64,000 nt of DNA from Dyadobacter beijingensis DSM 21582 (GTDB taxonomy: Bacteria; Bacteroidota; Bacteroidia; Cytophagales; Spirosomataceae), in the NCBI RefSeq assembly GCF_000382205.1, contig NZ_KB907786.1, positions 1,054,001-1,118,000 of the forward strand. Direction: 5' to 3'. The notes beneath the pieces are model-generated. The model worked only from the letters and a program-made list of their open reading frames with translations, did not search any database and had not been told where the DNA came from. Of this stretch, positions 1-8,888 are shown piece by piece. The stretch's first letter is position 1. Every line of letters begins with the position of its first letter. Both the position numbers and the translations under genes were made by a program.

Positions 1-286
1 AATGGTTTGGCTCGGTACCAAAAAACACGTGTCCATGAATGTCGATCAATCCGGGTGTGACATACATCCCTTTGGCATCCACCACCTGGCGGGCCTCCTT
101 CGGATCGATATCCTTCGCCACTTTTTTGATCTTTCCTTCGAAAATACCGACATCCATCACCTGGTTGATATTGTTCTTCGGGTCGATCACCGTGCCGCCT
201 TTGATCAGGATACTGTACGTCTGGGCATGGGAAGCCACGCCGAGCAGACATGCCAGAAAAATGATAAGGATGGACCTGTGTTGCAT
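1..286 (-). CDS. Exported amidohydrolase (dihydroorotase-like), 3' part missing
   Basis: Only the first 95 codons lie in the window; the gene runs off the left edge. The N-terminus is a signal peptide (hydrophobic LIIFLACLLG core, likely cut after AHA), followed by the short beta strands typical of the amidohydrolase composite domain. The metal-binding motif D-I-H-G-H comes at the end of the visible part. The family hydrolyses cyclic amides or N-acyl groups and normally needs one or two zinc ions; the substrate cannot be read from this fragment. It lies 53 bp downstream of the SelA-like PLP gene on the same strand, so the two are probably cotranscribed. The pairing resembles the EF0837/EF0838-type pair (dihydroorotase-like plus SelA-like) known from other bacteria. 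Confidence 0.75.
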   Translation of the reverse strand, partial: MQHRSILIIFLACLLGVASHAQTYSILIKGGTVIDPKNNINQVMDVGIFEGKIKKVAKDIDPKEARQVVDAKGMYVTPGLIDIHGHVFFGTEPNH

Positions 287-339
287 TTTACTTTTTGAAA
301 AGGTTTGGGTTTAGGAATGTTAAATGGTACTGTACATAT

Positions 340-1560
340 TTAAACAACTGCTTTCGACAGTTCTTCTTTCAGTCTGGACGCTACGATTTTCTCCTCGCCC
401 GTTTTGAGCATCCAGGTGGTAATGGTCAGCGAATTGTTCTCCGCCGGCATTACTTCGATCGACGGGTTGCCCTTGCGAAGGTTCTCCTGCAAGGTTTTGA
501 CAGGCAAGCTGATCTTCGCCGCATCCCACGATACTTTTAATGTAGGGGTATGGTTACCGAGCTCCGGCACGGTCACTTCCGTGCTGACGCCCTTCACGCT
601 TTTCACGGCATTCTCGATCGTCGCGACGCGGTCTTCCCATATTTTCCACTCTTTTTTATGATCCATCTTCACGAAATTGTCGAGGGCAACATACATGCCG
701 AGGATCTCTTCCTTATTGACCTTCATACCACGGCCGATGGTCGAGCCGCGCGGAGGCATGCTCAGGCGAGCGGCGTCGATGTATTGTTTTTTACCCATGA
801 GGATACCTGCGCTCTGCGGTCCGCGCATGGCCTTTCCGCCCGATACGCACACGAGGTCGAAGCCCAGGTCGTTGAAGCGCCAGAGGTTTTCAACCGGCGG
901 CACGTCGGCAGCCATGTCGATCATGGTAGGGATGCCATTCTTTTTGGCGATCTCGATCCATTGCTCGTGTTTGATCAGTCCTTTGTCCGACTGGATATGC
1001 AGGAACCACATCAATGCGGTCTTTTCATTGATCGCCTTCTGTAATTCTTCCACGGTCTCCACCTGTATGATTTTACACCCGGTGTTGGTCAATGCGTGCG
1101 AATAGCCGATGTTATGGCCTTTCTGGATAATCACCTCCGATTTCATTCCGGTACCTTCCAGGTGCGGCAATGCTTCCACTTTTTTCTGGTCCATGCCTGT
1201 GAGCACGCCCGCCAGGCCGAGGGTAAGTGCCGAGAAGCAGCCCGCCGTCACGACGGCCGATTCGGCGTGGGTAATGGCGGCGATTTTCTCGCCTACTTTG
1301 GTCTGGACTTCATCAAGCATCATAAACTCCTTTGCTGCGCCCTGGATGGTCGCCACCACGTCGTCCTGCATGAGGGAACCGGTCATCATGGTGTAGGTCC
1401 CGGCTGCATTGATGAACGTGCGGATGCCCAGTTCCTTGGCCAGGTTGCGTACAGGGGCCTTGGCCAGCAGGCCGGCAGCCTCGGCGGTGCCATTGCCCAG
1501 AAAGCCGCCCAGCAAAGGGACGGTGGACAGATGCTTGATTAAATCTCTACGGTTTATCAT
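340..1560 (-). CDS. Tat-exported SelA-like PLP-dependent enzyme
   Basis: A 406-residue fold-type I PLP enzyme of the SelA / D-glucosaminate-6-phosphate ammonia-lyase-like group. K243 in the SGGKAMRGPQSAG motif is the likely Schiff-base lysine, and D215/D219 in MIDMAAD are candidates for the acidic residue that contacts the pyridine nitrogen. The N-terminus NRRDLIKH followed by a weakly hydrophobic stretch ending near AEAAG looks like a twin-arginine signal, so the enzyme should be exported already folded with its cofactor. No selenocysteine role is implied; family members of this type act on amino sugars or amino acids. It is followed by the amidohydrolase and preceded by the terminator of the SusCD operon, so it probably has its own promoter in 1561-1745. 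Confidence 0.75.
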   Translation of the reverse strand: MINRRDLIKHLSTVPLLGGFLGNGTAEAAGLLAKAPVRNLAKELGIRTFINAAGTYTMMTGSLMQDDVVATIQGAAKEFMMLDEVQTKVGEKIAAITHAESAVVTAGCFSALTLGLAGVLTGMDQKKVEALPHLEGTGMKSEVIIQKGHNIGYSHALTNTGCKIIQVETVEELQKAINEKTALMWFLHIQSDKGLIKHEQWIEIAKKNGIPTMIDMAADVPPVENLWRFNDLGFDLVCVSGGKAMRGPQSAGILMGKKQYIDAARLSMPPRGSTIGRGMKVNKEEILGMYVALDNFVKMDHKKEWKIWEDRVATIENAVKSVKGVSTEVTVPELGNHTPTLKVSWDAAKISLPVKTLQENLRKGNPSIEVMPAENNSLTITTWMLKTGEEKIVASRLKEELSKAVV

Positions 1561-1744
1561 AATGGTTAAGGACTGGATAGGTTAGATAAAGGCTTTCAAA
1601 ACGGTTTCAACAGTATGCAGAGAAAAGATGCATTTTATGGTCGTCAATACTCTGTTTTGTAGGTTTATTTTTTATTTAATCAAAAATTTAAAAAATAAAG
1701 TTTGGTCAATGCTAGTTTTGAAGCCTTTTTATTCCGAATCAACT

Positions 1745-1786
1745 GATTTTTAAAAGTGCCCTCCGGTGAATTATTCCGAAGGGCAC
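1745..1786 (-). terminator. Intrinsic terminator of SusCD locus 1
   Basis: The arms GTGCCCT (1756-1762) and AGGGCAC (1780-1786) pair perfectly. After one mismatch, CGG and CCG extend the stem to about 11 bp. On the minus strand a TTTTAAAAAT tract follows. It sits just past the susD stop codon. Confidence 0.7.
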
Positions 1787-1807
1787 GGTTTCATCCATCC
1801 AGAATTG

Positions 1808-3382
1808 CTAGTTTTTATCCCACCAAAGCGGCGTAGCGGCATTATCCGCACCGCCCAGCAGTTTTACGGCCGCTTCCACGGCTGCCCCGTTGTTTTGTTT
1901 TTCCTGTAAAAGGAACGGGATGCGTCGCACTACCGCGGTAGTTGGCACGTCGGTGTTTACAGAGTTTACGACCGGGTACAACTTAGGCAACCGGGTGCGG
2001 CGGAATTCCGCCCAGGCCTCGATGCCGTCCGGGTACAAGGCCAGCCATTTCTGCGTCGCGATCTGCTCTCTTTGCACGGCTTCGGTAGCGCCCCATTTTA
2101 CAGGAATGCCGGAAAGCGCAGGCGATTTCTGCTGGTCGCCGGGCGCCACGGGTGTTTTGGTACTGTTAATATAGGTCGTAACCGCCGCGCCGGTAATGCC
2201 CCAGCCTTCCATCGAAGCCTGGATTCCTTTTTCGTAGAATGATTGCGCGGTGCCGCCGGCATTCCAGCCATTCACCGCCGCTTCCGCGAGCAGGAAATAG
2301 GCTTCGGCCGTATGCATCACATCCTGCTGAACGGCCAGCTGGCGGTCCCATGCCGAGCCGCCCCCTGTGTTGCGGATCCAGCGTTCGCCGATGTTCGAGT
2401 TGTTGTCGTTACTGTTGGCAGCCACGGCAAGTTCCGTCGGGCCAAGGCCGTTACGGATACCTTCGTACGATTTGGTATTGAATGCAGGTTGGAAGAAAAT
2501 GCCGATGCGCGGGTCGTCGTAGCCTTTCAGCACCGATTCCATTGCCGCGCTCATGCGGAACTCGCCCCAGCCGGAAATCGTCGCCAGACCGTTGTTGTCG
2601 CCGCCGAGGAGGCTTTTTACCATATAGGCATTATCTGCCACGTCGGTGAGCACGCCTCCGGCGATGGCCGCTTCGGCTTCCGTTTTCGCTTTGGCAGGGT
2701 TTACTTTGGAAATGCGAAGGGCCAGGCGCAAGCGCAAGGTGTTCGCAAACTTGATCCATTTCTTCACATCACCGGCATAAATGATGTCGTAGTTGCCGTA
2801 AGGCTTTTCCGCGGTTTTGGATTTCAGCGCTTCCGTCGCTTCGGCGAGGCGTTTGAAGAAGTCGTTGTAAATCTCTTCCTGGGAATCGTATTTCACCGTC
2901 GAGCCCGGATTACCGGCTTCCGAATAGGGGATCGGGCCGTAGTAATCGGTCACGCGGTGGAATGCATAAACCCACCAGATGCTCGCCAATGCATATTGCG
3001 AAGTGCCCGGCGCAACGCGTTCGAAGAGTGTTTTGAGCTGTGGTACCACCTGCACATACACGGGATTCCAGTGGCTGTCGATCCAGGTCGGGTGCATGAA
3101 ATAGCGGTCCGACTGGAAGTTGGGCGTGGTAGTCGCGAAATACTGCGCATACAAATCCGCGAACAGGTTTTGGGCCGTCTGGTAAGTTCCGGCCGCATAC
3201 GATGCCTGCTGCTGTGCGCGCGAGAACACGTACGGGAGCTCGGCGTCGGAGATGGACGTGAGCGCCGTGCGGCTGGTATTGAGTTCGTCGAAATCACCGG
3301 TACAGCTTGCCAATGCCAGTGCCGAGCCTGTAAGGACCCCAAATGTGGTTGCTCTGATATATTTATTGAGTGATAATTTCAT
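1808..3382 (-). CDS. susD: SusD/RagB-family outer-membrane lipoprotein (locus 1)
   Basis: A 524-residue surface lipoprotein of the SusD-like group 2 type. The signal peptide ends in the lipobox ALASC with C27 as the lipidated cysteine; the mature start TGDFDELNTS is typical of this branch. SusD proteins cap the SusC pore and bind the incoming nutrient with TPR-like helices. The length is normal for the family. It follows susC by 28 bp on the same strand and is closed by an intrinsic terminator. No glycoside hydrolase lies nearby, so the ligand cannot be deduced and need not be a polysaccharide. Confidence 0.9.
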   Translation of the reverse strand: MKLSLNKYIRATTFGVLTGSALALASCTGDFDELNTSRTALTSISDAELPYVFSRAQQQASYAAGTYQTAQNLFADLYAQYFATTTPNFQSDRYFMHPTWIDSHWNPVYVQVVPQLKTLFERVAPGTSQYALASIWWVYAFHRVTDYYGPIPYSEAGNPGSTVKYDSQEEIYNDFFKRLAEATEALKSKTAEKPYGNYDIIYAGDVKKWIKFANTLRLRLALRISKVNPAKAKTEAEAAIAGGVLTDVADNAYMVKSLLGGDNNGLATISGWGEFRMSAAMESVLKGYDDPRIGIFFQPAFNTKSYEGIRNGLGPTELAVAANSNDNNSNIGERWIRNTGGGSAWDRQLAVQQDVMHTAEAYFLLAEAAVNGWNAGGTAQSFYEKGIQASMEGWGITGAAVTTYINSTKTPVAPGDQQKSPALSGIPVKWGATEAVQREQIATQKWLALYPDGIEAWAEFRRTRLPKLYPVVNSVNTDVPTTAVVRRIPFLLQEKQNNGAAVEAAVKLLGGADNAATPLWWDKN

Positions 3383-3410
3383 GTTACAGTATTTTAGAAT
3401 GTCTGTTTAA

Positions 3411-6400
3411 TTAGAATCCAACTTTCAAATTCAAACCAACAGTACGTGTGGAAGGGAGGGCACCATATTCCGATCCCTGGTAGTTGCCTGCACCGAGGTT
3501 TACGTCCGGATCGAATGGAAGTTTACGTTTTTCAAGACCTGGAATATCCATTTTGGCATAGCCGCGGTACAGCCAGAACAGGTTGCGGGCCGTGAGCGAC
3601 AGGCGCATCGACTTGATGAACATGCCCGGAGGGGTCGGGATATTGTAACCCAATGTGGCCTCTCTCAGACGGAAGTTCGTGGTAGAGTAGGTGAAGAACT
3701 CGCCCCAGGTATAACGGCCTTGCGAAACGGTTTGCCAGAAAGTCTGCGCGTCGATCGCGACGGTATTCTGCTCGCCTGTTTCGGTGACGGCAGGCAATAC
3801 CCATCCGCCCTGGCGGTGCGCTTCGGTATAATCCGCCGTTCCGTCGTAAGCCAGGTTACCATCGGTACCGGAGGTCATCACACCACCTACGCGGCCATCC
3901 ACGAGGAAGCTGAACACGAAATTCTTGTACGAGAACGAGTTATTGAAGCCTAATGTGAATTTCGGGTTGAAGTTACCCACGATGTTGTCGAATGCGGTGG
4001 CCACCGGAAGACCTTTCGCATTTACGACGTAGTTGCCGTTCGCGTCTTTTTTCCAGCCGAATGCCTGCAAATCACCATAGGAACCGCCTTCACGAACGAT
4101 GGCCGTCGTAGTACGGGTGTTACCGCCAAGGTTCGCGGTTTTTACACTCGGGTGCAGTTCGATGATCTTGTTCACGTTGCGGGCAAAGTTCAGTGTCGCG
4201 TCCCAGGTAAGTGCTTTGCCTTTCAAGGGGGAGGCCGTCAGTGAAATCTCGAAACCTTTGTTGTTGATCTTACCCGCATTGATAAACTGGTTCTGGAAGC
4301 CGGTAGGGGTTGCCTGCGGCAATGTCAGCAACTGGTTCACCGTGTTGGTGTTGTAGTAGGTAAAATCTACGCCCAGCTTGCCGGCGAACAAACGCAGGTC
4401 GAGGCCAAACTCCGTCGAAGACGAAATCTCGGGTTTCAGGTTCTCGGCAGGGCGCGTCGTATTGCGGGAAATATAACCGCCGCCGCGGCCGCCTTGAGTA
4501 AATGTGTAGGTTTGGAGCAACCGGTAAGGATCGGTATCGTTACCCACCTGCGCCCACGAACCGCGCAATTTGGCGAAGCTAATCACTTCCGGCAGTTTGA
4601 ATGCTTCCGACAGGATCACATTACCGCCGAACGAAAAGTAGGCGTACGAGTAAGGCTTAGGCAATGTGGAAGACCAGTCGTTACGCACCGAACCGTCGAC
4701 CGTAATGAAGTCGCGGTACGACAATGACGCTGTTCCGAACGCATATTGCAGTTCTTTCTGGCTGAATGCCGTCATTTGCGTCAACGCTGCGGCGAATGAA
4801 AGGTCGAAGAAGTTAGGGACCGTCAAGCCGGTTGTCGTTCCACCCACCTGTGAGTATTTCTGGTAAGTCTGGCCGGCACCGAAGTTGTAGGTCAGATGCA
4901 GGTCTTTGCCAAAATTGTTGTTACCCGAAACGATCACATCCATGTTGCGCTCGGTCGTCTCCGCCGTCCAGTCGGCATAGGAACCGCCCGATCCTGCAAA
5001 AAGCAATGTGTTGTTGTAGAAACCACGGTTAACGCGATCGGCGTACCAGTCGTAGCTGATGCGGCCCTGGATGTTCAGCCAGTCCGTGATGTCATATTTT
5101 ACCGATCCCAGCGAGATCACACGGTTCCGTTTTTCCGATTCGAACGTGCGGTTGATCGTCCAGTACGGGTTCATGTAAATACCCGAGCTGGCCCAGTAAG
5201 TAGGTTTTCCAGCCGCGTCTTCGAAAGTTTTGTATTGGTTCAAATCCACGCTGCGGGGGATTTTGTACAAGTTCATGGTCACAGAGCTCTCTTCACCGGA
5301 ACGGGGTTTGTTCTCGATGTCGGAGTTGATATAGGTGATTTTGGCATCGGCAGAGAGGCGTTTCGTTATCTGCGTGTTCAGGCGCAGGTTGAACGTGTGG
5401 CGCATCAGCTTGTTGTTGGGCAGGATACCCTGGTTGTAGTTATTGGTATAGGACAAATATGTCTGGATTTTCTCGGAACCCGCCGAAACGCCGATCGAAT
5501 TGTTGGTCGAGATCGCGTCGCGGTAGAAATCCTTGATATTGTTCGGGAAGGTTTGGGTGGCAGGTCCCCAGCTCATGCTGGAATTGGTGCTTTCCACACC
5601 GCCACTTCCTTGTCCGTAGGTATTTTGCAGTTTAGGAAGCAAAAACGGCGTTTCTACCACCACACCGGAGTTGATGTCGGCGGTAACCTTGCCTGCTTTT
5701 CCTTTTTTGGTTGTAATCATAATCACCCCGTTCGCGGCGCGGCTACCATACAATGCCGATGCGGCTGCGCCTTTCAGGATGTTCATCGATTCGATGTCGT
5801 CCGGGTTAATGTTCGCTGCACCGTCGGAACCGTTGATGCCACCGAAATCGCTCGTTACCTGGCCGCGTGCCGTGTTGTCGATGGGCACACCATCCACGAC
5901 GAACAATGCATTGTTATTACCCGCGATCGAGCGGTTACCGCGCAGCACCACGCGCGTAGCCGAGCCCGGTCCCGACGAGCCTTGCGTGATCACCGCGCCC
6001 GCCACTTTACCGGAAAGTGTGTTCACAAAGTTCGCATCGCGCACGTCCGTGAGCTTCTTGCCGTCGATCTGCTGGGTGGCGTAGGTTAGCGTTTTCGCAT
6101 TGCGCTCGATACCCAATGCCGTTACCACCACTTCGCCAAGCTGCTTTACGTCTTCGAGGAGCGTCACGTCGATGGTGGTTTTACTGCCTACCGCGATTTC
6201 TTGCGACACATAGCCGATCGACGAAAACACCAGCACGGCGTTTTCGTCGGGAACGTTGATCTTGTAAGTTCCATCCGCGCCGGTAGTAGTACCCTGATTG
6301 GTGCCTTTCACGAGGATGTTCGTGCCGGGAATTCCAGAGCCGGCATTGTCTTTCACAGTGCCGTTAATCTCCTTTGCTACATTCACAGCTGCCGCAGGCT

Positions 6401-6788
6401 GGATTACCTGACCGGTTGCCTTATCCTGCTTGTTGCTGATCACAATGTTGTTCTCCACCTGCGTGTAGCCCAGGCCGGTACCATTGAGGATCGATTCGAG
6501 TACTTCCTTTACCGGTTTTTTCTCGGCATGGATCGACACTTTTCTTTTCTTGTCGATGCGCTCGATACTGGTGATAAACTTGAAATCGCTCCTTTTTTCA
6601 ATGGCAATGAAGGCATTCTGCAGCGTCACGTCTTTCAGGTCCAGGGAGATCTTTACCTCTTCAATGCCCTGTACGGACCGGGCGGCGAACAGGGGCTGTA
6701 CGAACATCAAACATGCCAGGAACATCGCCAGGGTTCGCCTGAGCGCCGTGCCGGTTTTCAGGCGGGTGTCGGGTAACTTTTTTTGCAT
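3411..6788 (-). CDS. susC: SusC/RagA TonB-dependent transporter with STN domain (locus 1)
   Basis: A 1125-residue outer-membrane importer. In order: signal peptide (about 1-36), STN signalling domain (about 45-105, ISLDLKDVTLQNAF...), carboxypeptidase-D regulatory-like domain (about 140-225), TonB plug (about 230-350, with VVTALGIERNAKTL and the SusC motif NPDDIESMNILKGAAASALYG), then the 22-strand barrel ending in an aromatic residue (LNLKVGF). The STN domain marks it as a transducer able to signal ligand occupancy to a periplasmic FecR, and a fecR and sigma gene lie directly upstream. It pairs with the susD downstream. Confidence 0.93.
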   Translation of the reverse strand: MQKKLPDTRLKTGTALRRTLAMFLACLMFVQPLFAARSVQGIEEVKISLDLKDVTLQNAFIAIEKRSDFKFITSIERIDKKRKVSIHAEKKPVKEVLESILNGTGLGYTQVENNIVISNKQDKATGQVIQPAAAVNVAKEINGTVKDNAGSGIPGTNILVKGTNQGTTTGADGTYKINVPDENAVLVFSSIGYVSQEIAVGSKTTIDVTLLEDVKQLGEVVVTALGIERNAKTLTYATQQIDGKKLTDVRDANFVNTLSGKVAGAVITQGSSGPGSATRVVLRGNRSIAGNNNALFVVDGVPIDNTARGQVTSDFGGINGSDGAANINPDDIESMNILKGAAASALYGSRAANGVIMITTKKGKAGKVTADINSGVVVETPFLLPKLQNTYGQGSGGVESTNSSMSWGPATQTFPNNIKDFYRDAISTNNSIGVSAGSEKIQTYLSYTNNYNQGILPNNKLMRHTFNLRLNTQITKRLSADAKITYINSDIENKPRSGEESSVTMNLYKIPRSVDLNQYKTFEDAAGKPTYWASSGIYMNPYWTINRTFESEKRNRVISLGSVKYDITDWLNIQGRISYDWYADRVNRGFYNNTLLFAGSGGSYADWTAETTERNMDVIVSGNNNFGKDLHLTYNFGAGQTYQKYSQVGGTTTGLTVPNFFDLSFAAALTQMTAFSQKELQYAFGTASLSYRDFITVDGSVRNDWSSTLPKPYSYAYFSFGGNVILSEAFKLPEVISFAKLRGSWAQVGNDTDPYRLLQTYTFTQGGRGGGYISRNTTRPAENLKPEISSSTEFGLDLRLFAGKLGVDFTYYNTNTVNQLLTLPQATPTGFQNQFINAGKINNKGFEISLTASPLKGKALTWDATLNFARNVNKIIELHPSVKTANLGGNTRTTTAIVREGGSYGDLQAFGWKKDANGNYVVNAKGLPVATAFDNIVGNFNPKFTLGFNNSFSYKNFVFSFLVDGRVGGVMTSGTDGNLAYDGTADYTEAHRQGGWVLPAVTETGEQNTVAIDAQTFWQTVSQGRYTWGEFFTYSTTNFRLREATLGYNIPTPPGMFIKSMRLSLTARNLFWLYRGYAKMDIPGLEKRKLPFDPDVNLGAGNYQGSEYGALPSTRTVGLNLKVGF

Positions 6789-6830
6789 ACTGTTTTGAGT
6801 AGATTGAGGTTAAATGGATTTGAGGGATTC

Positions 6831-6857
6831 AATTATTATAGCAAACTGATAATAATT
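6831..6857. promoter_or_regulatory. AT-rich inverted repeat upstream of susC (locus 1)
   Basis: Perfect 9-bp arms AATTATTAT (6831-6839) and ATAATAATT (6849-6857) are separated by 9 bp, 42 bp upstream of the susC start and inside the fecR-susC gap. It could be a protein-binding site or a weak leader hairpin. There is no T-tract, so it is not a terminator. Confidence 0.4.
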
Positions 6858-6941
6858 CATAGTCAAAACACCGCTGATGCTGCGTGGGCGGCGTCAGGGA
6901 TTTGGTTAGGGATGCACAAAAAAGCAGGATGGGAGGGGCGC

Positions 6942-7979
6942 TTAATGGCACGTGCCCCCGGTGATGGTTACTACGTCCTTACCGATCACATACTCGAAAG
7001 AATTAGACATACTCAACAATTTTAACACATCATTCAATGATGCAGTGGAATTGAAACTGGCCATGACACGGCATTGGCCGATGCTGCTTTTGAAGACAAT
7101 CCGTTTGCCGAAGCGTTCATGCAAAACCTGCATTACTTCGTCGTAGGTATTGTCCCTGAAAACAAGCTGGCCGTAATGCCAGGGTGCGATGTTGGCGACG
7201 CTAACGATATTAATATACGTTTCGTCTTTTTCCGTATTGATTACGAGTTCCTGCTCAGGGGTCAGTTGCGTTATCCGGACCGGCTCGCCTTCCCCGATCT
7301 CCTTGCTCACCTCCACTTTTCCGGTCGCAACCGACACCGATGCCGTCTCGTCCCCATGATAGGCTTTTACATCGAACGACGTCCCCAAAACCCGTGTCGA
7401 AATCCGGTCGCTTTTCACGATAAATGGCTTTTCCGGGTTCGGTACCACTTCGAAAAACGCTTCTCCTTGCAGATAAACCTGCCTTTCGCCCCCGGTGAAC
7501 ACTTTGGGGAATTCGATTTTACTGTTTTTGTTGAGCCAAACCTGCGTCCCGTCGGGGAGCTCGATGCTGACGACGTCCTTCGGGCCGCTGGTCTTCGTTT
7601 CCATGGCCATACCGCCGGTGGCACGGCCTTCGTGCTGCCTGTTCACGAGCAGGTAACCCAGGCCGGTGGCCAGCAAAATGCTCGCTGCGGCCAGCCAGGA
7701 CCCTATTTTCAGGTAACGTGGCCGCTCAAACGGTTCTTCTTCCGGGGCCTCTTCCTGCTCCGCTATTTTCGCGTGCAGCAGGGAAAGCCCGCTCTCTACC
7801 TGGAATGCCGGATCGTTTTCCGGTTCCTTTTCCTGCTTCCACGCTGCTTCTATCTGCCGGAACAACAGCAGGTTATCATATTCTTCAAGCCACCATTCCA
7901 TCGCCAGTTTTTCTTCCGGGCTGCATTCGCCAGCGAGATACTTGGCGATAAGGGGCCATGGTGTGTGATCGGACATCAA
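6942..7979 (-). CDS. FecR-family anti-sigma factor (locus 1)
   Basis: A 345-residue inner-membrane protein. The N-terminal cytoplasmic part (about 1-90, AKYLAGECSPEEKLAMEWWL) should hold the sigma factor. One membrane segment lies at about 93-112 (IGSWLAAASILLATGLGYLL). The periplasmic FecR domain follows (LPDGTQVWLNKNSKIEFPKVF ... GEAFFEV) and then the C-terminal DUF4974-like domain that meets the STN domain of SusC. Two cysteines, in GQCRV and near the C-terminus (GGTCH), recur in the other two FecR proteins of the window. It lies 66 bp after the sigma gene. Confidence 0.9.
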   Translation of the reverse strand: MMSDHTPWPLIAKYLAGECSPEEKLAMEWWLEEYDNLLLFRQIEAAWKQEKEPENDPAFQVESGLSLLHAKIAEQEEAPEEEPFERPRYLKIGSWLAAASILLATGLGYLLVNRQHEGRATGGMAMETKTSGPKDVVSIELPDGTQVWLNKNSKIEFPKVFTGGERQVYLQGEAFFEVVPNPEKPFIVKSDRISTRVLGTSFDVKAYHGDETASVSVATGKVEVSKEIGEGEPVRITQLTPEQELVINTEKDETYINIVSVANIAPWHYGQLVFRDNTYDEVMQVLHERFGKRIVFKSSIGQCRVMASFNSTASLNDVLKLLSMSNSFEYVIGKDVVTITGGTCH

Positions 7980-8045
7980 ATTCAGAGCTTTCTAATGTTA
8001 GGACAAATAAAAAATGGGCATACCCCCATCCTGTCAGAATATTTT

Positions 8046-8588
8046 TTAAATCTGATAAGTTTTTTGCAGAAGTTTCAATTGCTTAATGGCTTTACCCATT
8101 TGATTTTCTACTGTTTTGGCGGAAAGGGAGAGGATTTCAGCGATTTCGTTGTAGGTGAAACCTTCGAAGCGGTTCAGTTGGAAGATCGCCTTTCTTTTTT
8201 GCGGGAGATAATTGATGAGGTCTGCAATGCGGTTTTCGAGCTCGTGGTACATCAGTTCGTCGTCCGGGCCGGGCGTTTCTCCAATGATATCGTCGTTGAG
8301 CTCTTCCATGATGTGTTTTTCCTGCTTCATGTAGTTAATGCAGGTGTGGCGCGTGGCCGTGAAAAGGTAGGAGCGCACATTCTTTTCGACGGTCAGGCTC
8401 TCGCGTTTTTCCCAGATCCTGAAAAACACGTCGGCCACGATTTCCTCGGCCAGGTCCTTGCGGTTATTGAGGTAGGTGGCAAAGCGGCATAATGCGTGAT
8501 AGTATTTCCGGAAGAGGCAGTCCAGCGCCCGGTTATCTCCTTGTTTGATCAGGGAAATAAGAAGCAAATCATCCTGGCCGTTCATCAT
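8046..8588 (-). CDS. ECF RNA polymerase sigma factor (locus 1)
   Basis: A 180-residue sigma-70 family member of the Bacteroidetes ECF type. Region 2 covers about 25-90 (YYHALCRFATYLNNRKDLAEEIVADVFFRIWEKR) and region 4 about 120-175 (LPQKRKAIFQLNRFEGFTYNEIAEILSLSAKTVENQM, a clear helix-turn-helix). It heads the sigma-fecR-susC-susD locus and should activate it when FecR is triggered by the occupied SusC. Unlike the other two sigma factors in this window it has no hydrophobic C-terminal tail. Confidence 0.92.
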   Translation of the reverse strand: MMNGQDDLLLISLIKQGDNRALDCLFRKYYHALCRFATYLNNRKDLAEEIVADVFFRIWEKRESLTVEKNVRSYLFTATRHTCINYMKQEKHIMEELNDDIIGETPGPDDELMYHELENRIADLINYLPQKRKAIFQLNRFEGFTYNEIAEILSLSAKTVENQMGKAIKQLKLLQKTYQI

Positions 8589-8783
8589 AAACTGTGGCTA
8601 AATTGGGTATCAGGTAATTCTAAAACTTTATTCAATGATCTTGTCGGGCGCCCGGAGTGATCGGCATTTACTACCTTATTTAGAACCGGTACAAGTCAAT
8701 TTTTGTGCCAGACATTAAAATAGTAATATTTTCTTTGGTGTATTTTAAATAGTAACGAAGAATAGCATTCAGATTTCTAAAAT
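8589..8783. other. Intergenic region without a gene
   Basis: An AT-rich stretch upstream of the sigma gene of locus 1. It must hold that gene's promoter, but I find no TTG-N19-TAnnTTTG match on the minus strand and no convincing ORF. Confidence 0.4.
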
Positions 8784-8865
8784 TAAAAAAGTTCATGGAA
8801 ATAAGCGCCAATCACTGAAAATATTCTTGCAGATGGTCATTTCAGCTGCTGGCGCCCATTTCCAT
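8784..8865 (-). terminator. Long three-block hairpin with T-tract downstream of lactonase
   Basis: Three nested arm pairs: ATGGAAAT/ATTTCCAT (8795-8802 with 8858-8865), GCGCCA/TGGCGC (8805-8810 with 8850-8855) and CTGAAA/TTTCAG (8815-8820 with 8840-8845). Symmetric 2x2 and 4x4 internal loops separate them, around a 19-nt terminal loop. On the minus strand TTTTTT follows four bases later, so it can terminate lactonase transcription. It is longer and more regular than an ordinary terminator. Confidence 0.55.
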
Positions 8866-8888
8866 CAGGGGCAATGCGGGAAGGAAAA

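Noticed and set aside
2243-3373. Long plus-strand open frame (376 codons) opposite susD of locus 1
   Set aside because: It mirrors the susD codons in GC-rich DNA, its translation is low-complexity and matches no fold, and susD is a clear family member on the other strand.
4896-6089. Plus-strand open frame of 397 codons opposite susC of locus 1
   Set aside because: It is a shadow of the susC reading frame; no start signal or recognisable domain.
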